Below are positions 48,101-60,421 of a stretch of 64,000 bases of DNA, piece by piece. Both the position numbers and the translations under genes were made by a program. The notes beneath the pieces are model-generated. The model was not told where the DNA came from and searched no databases. It worked only from the letters and a program-made list of their open reading frames with translations. This DNA comes from Pycnopodia helianthoides (Eukaryota > Echinodermata > Asteroidea > Forcipulatida > Asteriidae): assembly GCA_032158295.1 (NCBI GenBank), contig CM063246.1, positions 15,783,168 through 15,847,167 on the forward strand. The letters are read 5' to 3'. Position 1 is the stretch's first letter; the number at the start of each line of letters is the position of its first letter.

Positions 48101-51100
48101 AAGAAATTTGTTATGGTAATGTAATTCTTGAGTAAATACCAAAAGTATCCACTGCCTACATGTATAAAGTATTATTGGAGATAACAGTTAAAACTCTATT
48201 TGACTTCACTTTCTGAAATGTCACTTTTTAAATGTAGAAAAGACTGTTTTAATGACGCAATATACAAATATTGACTGCTTCAAGTGCTACGGTTAAAACT
48301 TCGACTCCTCAAGTGATCTTTGGCGCGTTCTATTTTCCCGAGGCAAAGCCGAAGGAAAACAAAATGCTCCGTGGATCACTGAGTAAGTCGTAGTTATAAC
48401 CATAGCACAAGTAGAAGCAGTCAATAGTTGTTTTATAACAACCCATACAAAAATTGTGCCTAGACTAACGTCCGTCGATATATCGATATTACTCAAATAC
48501 TTGATACTATTTTGACATCGGTATCGCCGATGTCACTTTTTTAATCATATCGAAATATCGACTTTACGATGTATCGAAAATTTTGATGTATCTAAATTTC
48601 GATGTTCCTAAATGATATCGAAAACACCAAAAGCGTGTAAGATTATCCAGAAAACCTCAGGGCTTTAGTATTAGAAAAGCTGCAGTTTTTATTTGTAGCT
48701 TAAAACATTGAGTAGGCCTATTAAATAAAATACGTTCGGCGACCAACTGCGATTGTAAACTTGTTCTCTGTGTTTCACCCGTGACCCGCTGCTACAGTTC
48801 ACGATCGCTTGCACAGTAAAATCTCAAAAGGAAACAGGCCATGCCGCCCCAGCGTAACCCTCCATTGGTCAGACCATGTCAACAAAATGTGCATGCAGGC
48901 CATGCCGCCCCAGCGTAACCCTCCATTGGTCAGACTGTGTCAACAAAATGTGCATGCAGACCAGCGGAAACAGGCCATGCCACCCCAGCGTAACCCTCCA
49001 TTGGTCAGACTGTGTCAACAAAATGTGCATGCAGACCAGCGGAAACAGGCCATGCCACCCCAGCGTAACCCTCCATTGGTCAGACTGTGTCAACAAAATG
49101 TGCATGCAGACCAGCGGAAACAGGCCATGCCGCCCCAGCGTAACCCTCCATTGGTCAGACTGTGTCAACAAAATGTGCATGCAGACCAGCGGAAACAGGC
49201 CATGCCGCCCCAGCGTAACCCTCCATTGGTCAGACTGTGTCAACAAAATGTGCATGCAGACCAGCGGAAACAGGCCATGCCACCCCAGCGTAACCCTCCA
49301 TTGGTCAGACTGTGTCAACAAAATGTGCATGCAGACCAGCGGAAACAGGCCATGCCACCCCAGCGTAACCCTCCATTGGTCAGACTGTGTCAACAAAATG
49401 TGCATGCAGACCAGCGGAAACAGGCCATGCCGCCCCAGCGTAACCCTCCATTGGTCAGACTGTGTCAACAAAATGTGCATGCAGACCAGCGGAAACAGGC
49501 CATGCCGCCCCAGCGTAACCCTCCATTGGTCAGACTGTGTCAACAAAATGTGCATGCAGACCAGCGGAAACAGGCCATGCCACCCCAGCGTAACCCTCCA
49601 TTGGTCAGACTGTGTCAACAAAATGTGCATGCAGACCAGCGGAAACAGGCCATGCCGCCCCAGCGTAACCCTCCATTGGTCAGACCATGTCAACAAAATG
49701 TGCATGCAGACCAGCGGAAACAGGCCATGCCACCCCAGCGTAACCCTCCATTGGTCAGACCATGTCAACAAAATGTGCATGCAGACCAGCGGAAACAGGC
49801 CATGCAGCCCCAGCGTAACCCTCCATTGGTCAGACCATGTCAACGAAATGTGCATGCAGACCAGCGGAAACAGGCCATGCCACCCCAGCGTAACCCTCCA
49901 TTGGTCAGACCATGTCAACGAAATGTGCATGCAGACCAGCGGAAACAGGCCATGCAGCCCCAGCGTAACCCTCCATTGGTCAGACCATGTCAACGAAATG
50001 TGCATGCAGACCAGCGGAAACAGGCCATGCCACCCCAGCGTAACGCTCCATTGGTCAGACCATGTCAACAAAATGTGCATGCAGACCAGCGATGCCAATG
50101 CTGTATACACTGTTAGCATGACACCAGCGATAATGATTATTGCACCTTCGGGGGAATGACCTTTTCTCCAGATCATGCACAGAAACGTAGTCTTTCGTCA
50201 AGGCGTTTGTAACCGGATAAAAATATCGCTAAAATCCCTGGCCTCGGGCCAGCGGTCCAGTGTCAATTTCGAGCCCTATTACATCAAAACACCCTTCACT
50301 GTTATAATGTGCAATTAAGCGTTAAGCATAATTGTGCTGGTAGTGGTAGTGATATTTGTGTTTGTGTTTGAAAGTTGACTTTCAGTCAGTCTGATAAACA
50401 TAATGTTGATTATCAAAGACTACTTACCCCTAATATACAAATGAGATAACCACTGTATTTACCACTGTATTTGGCATGAGTGCATGTTAGTCAGACATTC
50501 AAGCATACCATGGTCGATTATATGTCATTACTTATGCCAGAGGGCTCGGCTAATTCAGAGTGAAAAAATACAACAGTTTGAGTTTCTCATACTCAAGGTT
50601 TTAAGGAAAACATTACATATGGACCTGAAATGTTTTAAGGGGAAACACTGGTTTAAACATTAACATTAATCATATTTTAACAGCCACTGACCATTACACA
50701 ATGCTAAGAAGTTATGCAGTACCTTGTGATGTTGCCCATGAAGGACAAAATGAAGACCAATGAGGATCTTGGAACTTTTCGGTGGCTCCATGTGAAACAG
50801 GAAACGATGTAAGGTATACTCCAATATTGTCCAAAGCAGGAGACCAGCTATAAACACCAGAGGCAACGTCTCATAAGGAAGTGAAATCTTCAGGGCTACA
50901 TTTAGGGTGGAAAAAATGATGTACCAAATAAATTCTAACACCACACATCCTGGGAGTAATACGCTATTTTACCATGTTCTATATGATATTATGACCAAAA
51001 GCATAGTATATTATGACCAAAAGCAGAAATATTGGTGAGCTTCTGAAGAAAAACTCAAAATAATGTTAGTGTACACGATGCTCAAACCTTTCATATAAAC

Positions 51101-54100
51101 TGCTTTTTGAACTTGACGAAAATAGATAGTGTTCAACATTTCTTAGCTTTATTGTAGCATGCAAAATAACGAGATAAAAGATTACAAGCCTGTGAATTGG
51201 GAACATTGAACTGCTTGTGTGTCGCATGGATGTGTTATATCGTTCATTGTGTACACACATGTACATACAATGTGGTCTGCGTTTCGCAGCACTTTCGAGT
51301 GTAAAAATGTAAACTTGATTGTTGATCAAAGCATCGGGAAAAGGATGATAGATGTCTTTAAAGACACAGTTACTTGTAAACCTAGGTAATTTCATGCAAT
51401 CAGAATGTCTTTTAAGGTTGTATAGGGCTTAATTTTCCACACCCCAATTCAAAGTAGCTGCATAATTGTATGTATTGAGTAAATGAATATTTGAATATAT
51501 TAGTTACATGTACATGTTTAGTACAGACACTCATGGCTTCATCGCTTTGTGCAATTTTGTTACAAATTACGCAATCCAGTTTGCATTGCACACCTTGCTT
51601 AATGACCGTGTTAAGTCTCGATTCTATTACCATGATGCTATTCATGCTGTTGTCAGAGTTGAACAATGGGATAACCTTGTATAAAATCTATACATAACCA
51701 AACAGAATTGATTCTATACATAAACACACAGTCCTTCCCCAATCATCATTAAACTATATCACAGAAAAGATTAATCAATTTACCTCCACCAAAAACACTT
51801 TCAAACATCCAGACATCCTGCCACTGTTGACTTGCCAACCAGCATACTATTGCAATGAATGGGAACCATGTAAGTGGCACAGCATACCACTTTGAGGTTG
51901 AAAAATACTCGATGAAGTCATAATGAAAGAGACGCATGGTGTCGCGGCTTACAGGCATGTGGGTCCACTCATAATATTTCTCGCCCAGATTGATTACTTG
52001 CCATAAAACTGGCTTTTCATAATCTACCACGTCCTGTAGAAGATAAAACAAGTTAAAAAAAATAAATTATTTTGATTTTAAGGAAAGATCACAACTGTGT
52101 ATGACCAGTTGAGTCAGATATTCACTTCAGTAGTTCAAAATAACTTCCCATTTGAGGTTAGTTTCTTCTTCAGTATTGCATAACTTCATAGCTCATGACA
52201 TGTCAAGGTCTGTATTTCAAACACTTCAGGAAATTAAGTTCCTGCTTCCAGCTTCAGTTGTTATGTTTGGGAAGTGTCCAGTGCTACCGGACACACTAGA
52301 ACCTTCCAATACACAACAACCAACACTGAGGACACTTCCAATCAATACACAGCAACTGAAGCTGGAAGCAGGTACTAAATCATTGTCCTGCAGTGGTTTC
52401 CAAAAATAAGATTTTTCCACTTTTCATCAGTTTTAAAACGTACATGTACTGTATTTTTGCTGCATGTAATTCCAGGAAAAGCAGTCTACCCATAACCATA
52501 AAAACTTGGTGATGGTTCAAACTTGAGTCAGGAAGTGACTTTGTACAGATCGAGCATACACACTGTACATGTACATATATCCTTTTAATATGGATGTTGT
52601 TCATTACATGACCTTGAATATCAGATGTGACTCACAAGATAATGTAATCAATACATTATTTCATTGTCACACCATGCTACATGTACCTCTAAGCACACAA
52701 TTCACCACTCATTAACTAGGAGATAATGTACATGAAGATAAAATGTAGTTGATTGTGATTTCAAACCCTGAAACTTTTTTATTTGTTTTTGTGAGTGAGT
52801 TACCCTTACAGTTGAGAAATGTTACCTTACTTTGAAAAATCTTAAAGAGTAATTATTCAAGCATGTACAGTACATGCACAGTGTAAGTTAGTTACACGAT
52901 TTAGTGAGTCCCAATCCTTTCACAACGACTGTATACAGAGAATGTGTAAAACAATTAAACAAGCTTGGTTGTTTCTCAAATTGTGTTGGTTTACTAATGG
53001 TAATAGACATGTTACAAACACACATTTTGGGTTTAACAGGACAAAAATAGTCACATGGTATTTAGGCAACTTTTTTGTTATTAAGGTGAACTTGTCTTAA
53101 ATATCAACTATTTAATTATGCAAATTTACACAGCTGTGTAAGAAGTTAATTAAGAAGTAAATGAGAACCTGATTTAGGTTACCTTCACTGCGTTTCCAAC
53201 ACCATTGGACATGTGTGTCTTTCCTCCATGTCCAGTTTGACCATTTAAATGACCATTTTGGCCATTAGCATGATGCTTGCCATTGGATTCTGCTTCACTC
53301 TGAAATAAGATACAAGTTTAATACCCAATGTGTTAAGAACAAGTGTTTAACAGATTTAATAGATAATTGGTCCCATCATACTGATGCTAACATTGGAAAT
53401 TGAGTAAATTTTGCAGCAGAAAATTGTCAAATCCTAATAGCAACACTACATTTTGAGCAAACCAAAAATCAGACTTCAAATGAACAGTTAAATTGAATCA
53501 AACACTGGATTTCATTTTGTAATATAAATTACACTATTTTTTATGAGGCTGTTGGCACAGGATCACACTTCGTCTCTGTGCACATATGTATGATGTCACT
53601 GGTCCAACTGACTGCACGTCACATCCTTGTTCTCAGGTTTATAATTTGGCTGTGATACTTTCCCTGGCATCACTGTCGTTCTCATTTTATATGAAGATCT
53701 ACATTTAACCTGGGAATGACAAGGTGTGCTGCAAATGAAAAACATGGTAGCATTGAAGAGTGTACGCATTCATAATAAGAGAACACATGGCTGGGAAATT
53801 AACGCTACAGGGATTCCTCTCTTTTATTTAGGCAGTGGCGTTTCATGACAGCAATTATTTTGTTCTCTTTAACAAAGTAAAGAGTGTACAGGGTTCTGCC
53901 CAGGATTTCTATAGTGATGGAAATATGTTTCCCTGGAAACCATTGCGAGATGGATCAGTTACACGGTAGAACATATAAATAGACTCAAATCAAAGAAGTG
54001 CTCAAAATGAATGGCTTCGGATACCATTTTTACTGGTATACCCAATTTTACATTTCGTTGAAAACCTTTAAAAGGAAATTGCAAGGGTAATTTAAAAATT

Positions 54101-57100
54101 TTGAAAATGTGTGGTGGTCGGAAACAGAGAAAATTCTGCCAGTGGTGGTTTGGGAATCCTGAGTGCTGGGCGGGTTTTCCGGCACCGACCATTGTGGGCA
54201 GAACCATGAGTGTACAAAAATTGACGACCACTAAAATTTGTGATGTTAATTTCATAATATTTTCAATATCATTTTCAAAATAACCATTTGTTTCACCTAT
54301 TGCGTAATAATCTAAAATAGGAAATACTAAAAGGAAAAAAATTTGTATCTTGCCACCACTTTTTCATTTGTTATGAAATAAAATAGTATCTAATTTACTC
54401 ACGAGATATTCCTTTTGGTAAAAATGAGTGGAAAAGTGGTGGCAGGATATGAAAAGGTTTCCAATTAAAATAAAAAAATACCAATACATGTTTGTAACTG
54501 TACAAAAGGACTGTTGGAGAGTGTTACCCATCATTCTACATGTTTGTACTGTACATCACCATCCATGCCCCCCCAAAAAAGAATGTCAGTCACTTCGTAC
54601 CCAAGTCACTTCGTACCCAAGTCACTTCGTGCCCAAGTCACTTAGTCATACGCATATAACATGACTTGGGTACAATTGTTATAACCATGGGTTTCTTCTC
54701 CCATGTTATAACCAACATTTGTGTATTAAAACTTAACCTGTTAAAGGAACACGTTGACTTCGGGTTGGGCGCTTTTGGGCTATAACAAGCGTTTGATGTA
54801 TAATGAGCACGGTCAGAAAGATGTTTAAAAAGTAGAATATAATGATCCACACAAACGTGCCTTAGAAATGCTTCGCTTTCGATAACTTTCGCGAAACAAA
54901 ACGCTCCGCCATTTATGGGAGTCAAGATTTTGACTCCCATAAATGGCGGACAAATTCTATTAGTCTTATTTCCAGTCGCAGCTGTTGAACTACGACTGAG
55001 CAATTATTTTATTAAAAATGTTACGACTACCATCTGTTTATTGTATTCCAATAAATATCCAGTTAATAAATGAATGAAAAAAGAAAGAAAAAACATACGT
55101 TAAATAATTAAGTAGCAAGTCCCCACGTCTCGGTCCGTCCGGGCATCCAGGGACGTACCAGCAGAAGCAAAACCCCGCGATCATACCACCCATAGACCTC
55201 CCCCTGCATGCTGCAGTACAGTAGACGACGCGAAGACAGGGTTCTCGTACAATGTATGATTTTAGTGGGGCCAACCTAGTAACACCGATGCTTTGTGTGG
55301 TGTAAGAAGGTCTGGTACCCGTTACTGTTATTGCATCGACAATCGTATTGACGGCTTGAAAAACGTATACATTTCGCGGGACATGTCTCGGGAGTCAACT
55401 CTTAATAAGTATAAGGAACACCTCCAAACAGTAAAATTTCATGAGATTTGAAGGCAACGTGTTCCTTTAAAGTGTACCGTTGTTACTCTACTCAGATGGA
55501 CAAGTATCACTCGTTTTTAATAGGCATTTTGATTAGGAATACAAGTTTAAAACTTTTTTAAAGATATTCCGAATTCGCAATTACAAACAAACAACGTAAA
55601 TAACCACGCTCGCCCGTGATACACAGGTCTTTTGTCCAGTGGGCCAACCACATGACTCAGACATAGTTCAGACAACTCAGACTTGTCCGGCGGACAACTC
55701 GACGGGTCAGACAACTCGACAGAGCGCCAAGACATGTCAAGGGGTGAATGGCTGATCTCCGTTACTGACATCCATTTTTAGTGAAGAGCTAAAACAGGAG
55801 TCATTGGGGTATCCCCGTCCATTTTGCCCTTACAATGACTTAGTTATAATATAAGCTCGTATACTCTCACTTTCGAGTTGTGGACAAAAAGTTGCCTGTA
55901 GATTTAATTCAAATCCACCACTGAAATAGCATACCTTTTATCACTTTTCGGTAAACATAATTTTAATATTTTAAGTTTTTTATTTTGTAAATGGTCATTT
56001 TATTTACTTTATTTTATTACACTTTTCCACTGGCACAACACTACAAAAAGAAAAACACAAAAAGATAAATAAGTTTAAATTAATAATACACATTCATTAA
56101 AGGAACATTACAGAATTGGTTTTTGCTAACAAAACAGTTGCTGGCAGTGTAAGCACTTTATGTAATCCACCATATACATAAACTGACAAACCTGTAGAAG
56201 TTTGAGATCGATCGTCTATCTGGGTCACGAGAAACCAGTGAAAAACCGATTACACATTTGCATGAAATCATATAGATTCAACAAATGAATAAAACGCTCA
56301 CTGAGCGATAAACTCCAATCGGAAAATTAGTTTATTAATTTCTCATCAAATATGGCATTTCAGACAGAAATATTTCAAGGGATGTTTTCTACTATCATCA
56401 TCATTAGACCATGTAAGTTTTATGTAAATCTGTGATCAAAAAGTATATTTTACAAGTTTTTTTCTTACCAATTCTGTAATGTTCCTTTAAACAGAAGGCT
56501 ATATTCAATCAAATAGTCTGCGAGCCCACCCCACCCTGTGGAGATGCCCGTGCGTGCCCAGTACAATACAATTGTCCCCCCCCCCCTCCTGATTTGCAGT
56601 CAGCTGCCAGTTGTGTTGCTCGATTCTTCTGCCATGACATCATAAGGATCTACCATCCACCTGTCGGTTGTCTGATCAAAAGTCAAGTTGTCTTACGTCT
56701 GAACGGACAACCCATCGAGTTGTCCGACATCCACTCAGACTTTGAGACTATGAAGTGACTTGGGTACGAAGTGACCTGGCTGGGTATGATATTTTGGGTA
56801 TGAAGTGACTTTGATAAGTGACTTGGGTACGAAGTGACTTGGATAAGTGACTTGGGTATGAAGTGACTTTGATAAGTGACTTGGGTACGAAGAGACCGAC
56901 ATGGAAAGAAAAGAACACAAATAAATTATTTTTAGGTCCTTGGTGCTTTTTATAACCACCGCATGACCAATTTGAAAAAAATTAATTGCAAATTACTCAT
57001 GATGAGAAGTACCTCAATTACAAAATGCCTCTTTTTGACACTTATATTTTTGTGTGCGCTGCTGTGAAATGTTTTTCCTGTGACTTTTTTGCACACGCAC

Positions 57101-57921
57101 ATGGCCGGACTTGCAAAAAGTCTACCGACAAACTGGTACTCCGCGTGCAGCAACGCTGGTCCCGGCAACTGTGGGTTGGTTTTGTACACAAATCATGCGA
57201 CTCCAGCGCCATATTTGTTACAACGCTGTTTGAATGGGAACGGAATTTACGGTAAGAATTTATCGGTTTTTAACAATTTTAAATTTGCAGAGTGGATTTT
57301 CTTGACCCAATGAGAGTTCAAGGAACACGTAGAGCCTATTTTTTGCGAGATCCGGTTTAAAATGAGAACTCCATGTGCATATAAACGTTAATGACAAAAA
57401 GTTTCGAATAGGAAATGGAATTTATACATGTAGCTCTTATGAGGTTCATGATGGAGCCGATAGCGTATCGAACCTCCTAATTCTAGGAGTATATTTTAGT
57501 TACCAATACCTTTCATTTTTTTTTATATTTTCAGTGAAATGTTCAAGAGAGCATGCAATGTCAATGTGAATATCTTAGACAGTATTTTCTTACAAACCCA
57601 ATTCTATGTTTTTCATCATCCTGTCAGTGTATACTGTGTAGTCTACATTTGAAAATTTGCCTTTCTTTGGATTACATGTACCTCAAGTTCTCCGACGTAA
57701 TACTGTTCCATGAGTTTGTAGGCATTGTCGCTGTGTCTGTGTGGATTTTCTCTAGCCATTAGCGTGGTTACATCACGACCCACATTGTTCTTCAAAGGTT
57801 TTTCTCCACCGGGATGTCGACTCGCAAACTCACTCACATCGTAAACTTTGCCTTCTCTCACAAAGCATAGACGGCCTGCAGCTTTCCATGTATCCAGCTC
57901 ACTTTTACTGATACGGCCCAT
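45194..57921 (-). CDS. FA2H: Fatty acid 2-hydroxylase (6 exons)
   Basis: ER-membrane diiron enzyme that 2-hydroxylates fatty acids for hydroxy-ceramides and other sphingolipids. Exons in transcript order: 57921-57682, 53299-53183, 52033-51784, 50895-50723, 47303-47051, 45264-45194. Phases agree and the product is 367 residues (human 372). Residues 1-80 are a cytochrome b5 domain with HPGG (haem ligand His36) and HRHS (second ligand about His63). Exon 2 is a Gly/Asn/His-rich linker. Exon 3 carries the conserved KPVLWQVINLGEKYYEW block and the first membrane segments. The hydroxylase histidine boxes are HRFLFH (232-237), HGQHH (255-259), HYYLHH (313-318) and HVRHH (334-338), all intact. The C-terminus GFGISSKLWD matches the family ending. 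The ATG begins MGRISKSELDTWK, directly at the b5 fold. GAS8 lies 2.6 kb away, divergent. One intron holds the 75-bp minisatellite. Confidence 0.95.
48290..48620. repeat. Dispersed-repeat-like segment and ATCGA-rich stretch in an FA2H intron
   Basis: 48290-48420 contains TTCCCGAGGCAAAGCCGAAG and related words typical of interspersed repeats. 48475-48605 has many TATCGA/ATCGAAA words (for example ATATATCGATAT near 48478, ATCGAAATATCGAC near 48549) in an irregular array. No coding potential. Confidence 0.45.
48830..50092. repeat. 75-bp minisatellite, about 17 units, in an FA2H intron
   Basis: Unit begins GGAAACAGGCCATGCCGCCC and includes CAGCGTAACCCTCCATTGGT and GTGCATGCAGACCAGC. The first unit is shortened by about 11 bases. 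Since 75 is divisible by 3, two + frames and one minus frame stay open for over 400 codons; these are by-products, as the array sits in an intron between FA2H exons 4 and 5. Variant sites (CCGCCC/CCACCC, CTGTGT/CCATGT, CAACA/CAACG) show structure: 48961-49260 and 49261-49560 are identical, a 4-unit block duplicated. Confidence 0.95.
50229..50277. repeat. Fragment related to the 34191-34595 element
   Basis: CTAAAATCCCTGGCCTCGGG and GGTCCAGTGTCAATTTCGAG match the right end of the element at 34547-34595 at most positions. The left end was not found nearby, so this is a partial copy. Confidence 0.65.
54331..54462. mobile_element. Foldback MITE, family C, copy 2
   Basis: Ends TTGTATCTTGCCACCACTTT and AAAGTGGTGGCAGGATATGA pair as inverted repeats. 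The interior TATGAAATAAAATAGTATCT is shared with 35221-35381. Located in FA2H intron 1. Confidence 0.75.
54583..54675 (-). repeat. GTCACTTCGTACCCAA short tandem array, left
   Basis: About four units of GTCACTTCGTACCCAA (16 bp). The same unit in reverse-complement orientation forms a longer array at 56745-56905. Confidence 0.85.
54741..55470. mobile_element. TTAA-flanked MITE, family D (730 bp)
   Basis: Starts TTAAAGGAACACGTTG and ends CAACGTGTTCCTTTAA, with TTAA at both outer edges. The first bases AGGAACA are shared with family A MITEs, suggesting related transposases. Inside is a perfect 20-bp-arm hairpin, CCGCCATTTATGGGAGTCAA (54906-54925) with its complement at 54930-54949. No transposase. 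Confidence 0.8.
56097..56490 (+). mobile_element. TTAA-flanked MITE, family A, copy 3
   Basis: 394 bp with the same ends (TTAAAGGAACATTACAG and complement) and TTAA edges as the copies at 1839 and 22245. It differs from the 22245 copy at only scattered positions, so both are likely young. Located in FA2H intron 1. Confidence 0.88.
56745..56905 (+). repeat. GACTTGGGTACGAAGT tandem array, right
   Basis: Repeated GTGACTTGGGTACGAAGTGA words with variants (TATGAAGTGACTTTGATAA). It is the reverse complement of the array at 54583-54675. The two face each other across about 2.1 kb that contains both MITEs and complementary GACAACTCGAC / GTCGGACAACTCG motifs (55676-55735 and 56680-56735). Confidence 0.8.
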
Positions 57922-58251
57922 GTTCTCACTTTATTCAAAATAGCCTAGATGAGTACTATCAGGGAAGATAACTCGTTCATTTAGATGTGAACATTACTTT
58001 GGTACTGTGCTGGTATATGTAACTCAACAACCACGCCCAGAGTTTCAATCAAATACTACCTTTACCTAGTTTAGTTACTAATATTAATACCACGTACGGC
58101 ACGTACACAACGACACATTCCATACATCGGATCGTGAAGCGGATCTGCGCAGCGCTGATGTCGCACACCTATAGAAATGGCGACCTGCTGCTTTGTATTT
58201 TGCGTAGTCTTGGTACTAGTAGTAGTATGGTGCGATCCTTCGAACAGTTTT

Positions 58252-60317
58252 AGTATGGAACGCCAAAGAGGCATACATTACAACCAATACACCAATCGGT
58301 CTTGCGGGACGGTTTGTGTTGGAGCGGTTTGTACATGTACATGACAGCACCCTTTTCCAGAGAAAAGTGTGTGGCAAAACAAAGCAAGAAGGTGTGACAC
58401 AAAGACTATCTTTTGCATCGAAGATTAACCTTTGCCATTGATCGATCGGTCTTTTGCGTCGATCTGTCGCTTTTTTACTGCTGCGCGGCAGACTGGCGGC
58501 ATTCCTCAGTTCAGCCAATCACTGCACATTATTAATTTGTAACTTTGGAAACAAGCGGCACGACTGATGGAGCTGTACACCGGCACGACTATATGCAGAC
58601 CAAGAGATTTACAACTTGTTCTGTGGTTCCTGTGGTTGTGGAAGTTTGTCTGCTGCTGGATAGTCAATACAGTATTGCCGAAAAAGCACACTCTTAATAA
58701 TAAATAATTATATTGTGGTGACTATAGTGGCCTTCCGATCCTGGTTGTGTTTGTGTGGAGGAGGGATTCCAGTACAGGTTAGTCACGCGCAAGAGCATAA
58801 CTGATCTACTGCCACATTTTGCAGCAAGGGGGATCTTGACCAGAATGAAATGCCGATAAAATGCTGCAAAAAAGGCGCCGCGCAAAAAAGTCGCCGCCGA
58901 AAAAAAGCAAAGTCGCCGTGTAAGTGCTTATACAGAATACCAAACAGACTGACTACTTTATATTTATACTTCTCGAAATTTACTATCAGAGATTTTACAT
59001 CTCGAACACAACATCTATACTCAAGAAGAAGAGAATAATTTAATTCCATTTTCATTGTTCTGGTATTTCATTCATTGAGAGGTATGTTTGTCATAAAAAT
59101 TGCAAATCCTACAGATTTTAGCCTCCCAGGGAAAGATACATCATTTTGTTGCAACGAAATACAGTCTTGAGGATAATGACTGCACCATGTTGCCTCGGGA
59201 AAGCAGCAGAGAAAGTTTTCAAACCGGAGTCATGATACTCACAATGTTCAGACAGCCTGACAGATTGTCAATGTTGTTGTCTCTTGAGAATGGAGGATCA
59301 TCCACTGGGGAGAGGGATGTGGCTTCGATCAGGTACTCAGCTGGGTCGGAGGCGTTGGGGTCATGTTGAAGTTTAGGGATTGAAGTGGGGTGATGTTTCG
59401 GGGAGTTGTGTGGAAAAGGATCGAGAAGACAGTGTGTCACATGCTTTGGTGTTTGGTGTAGATCGGTATCACTCCCGGCAAATTTTAGCATTATTAAGGT
59501 TGTAAAAGTCCCAGCGAATAAATTATAGTATATTCCTGGTCTGTGATGTAGTGTGAGTGTTGCATGTATTATAAGACAGAACGTGATTGCATAGGTCCTA
59601 ATATTCGATTGCATAAGAGGAAGATTTTGATTTTGTGAAACTGGTTTTGATTTTGTTTCGTAATTTCAAAACATGTGTCTCACGTCATCCATCAATTAAG
59701 CTCATTTTGAATTAATCTTTATTTGTTATGGATTACCATCAATAACCATGCCGAAACAATATTAACAGAGAAAAAAACAAATATGAATTTATAGCTGACA
59801 TTATTTTTTAATTTTTTTACTTTCAATTGTTACTTTAGCTTCAAACATTATGAAAATTACTTTTTTGCAGGTAATAAAACATAAGCCGTATGTAATCGTG
59901 TTTGGTACGCTGCATGATATATGATTTAAGTTTAGAACAACAACAAAATGCCTGTGTGAACACCTTTTCTTGTAAACTACATTATTTCAAAGTGTGTTAG
60001 GCCTATACTTAAGTCCCTAGAAGTATAAATGCCCCGAAAAGAAACTGTTTTTATCCGAAAGCTATACTTGTTATAGAAATGGTAGTTGAAGTCCACAATA
60101 ATTATAAACCAGTGCTCGGAATAACTCTGTACACTGTCTACGCTGCGCATACAAGGTATACGTAATTACGCACAAGGCCTTTTTTATTGTAAATCGATCA
60201 ATGGGAAAAGGTGACCGTTTAACGTAAGGGACTGATCGATGGCAATAAAGGATCAGTCAATGCAAAAGACAGCTCGATGTCATGACCGGATTTAATGCCT
60301 CTTTGGCGTACCATACT
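58252..60317. repeat. Inverted repeat pair flanking the FA2H-GAS8 interval
   Basis: AGTATGGAACGCCAAAGAGG at 58252 and its reverse complement at 60295-60317 match at 22 of 23 positions. Weaker inverted similarity extends about 200 bases inward (words TCTTTTGCAT, CCATTGATCGAT, CGATCGGTC). They could be ends of one 2.07-kb element or two independent inverted copies of a repeat. Confidence 0.6.
59243..59614 (-). CDS. Candidate coding exon, unknown product (signal/anchor-like N-terminus)
   Basis: An ATG at 59614 opens 124 codons on the minus strand ending LSGCLNI, followed by GTGAGT, a consensus donor (59242). The frame starts MQSNIRTYAITFCLIIHATL, a short hydrophobic segment after a positive residue, as in a signal peptide or type II anchor. 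The rest is polar and Pro/His/Asp-rich with one NAS glycosylation sequon. I do not recognise the family. No acceptor-flanked partner exon was found between it and FA2H, and it lies between inverted repeats, so it may be a chance frame or part of an element. Confidence 0.25.
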
Positions 60318-60349
60318 TATCTTGCGTAATATACGCCAGCCTCGAAGTG

Positions 60350-60357
60350 TGACGTCA
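60350..60357. promoter_or_regulatory. Perfect CRE palindrome upstream of GAS8
   Basis: TGACGTCA, the CREB/ATF site, 182 bases before the GAS8 ATG in a CpG-richer stretch. The match is exact; its use is inference. Confidence 0.45.
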
Positions 60358-60421
60358 GATATTTGGGCTACTGCCGCCGGCCGTGAAAGAGGGCGCTATG
60401 TCATGACATCCGGGTGTTTTC

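Noticed and set aside
48809..50176. Three overlapping reading frames of over 400 codons (two on +, one on -)
   Set aside because: They are by-products of a 75-bp tandem repeat inside an FA2H intron; the repeated DNA is open in several frames at once and shows no domain.
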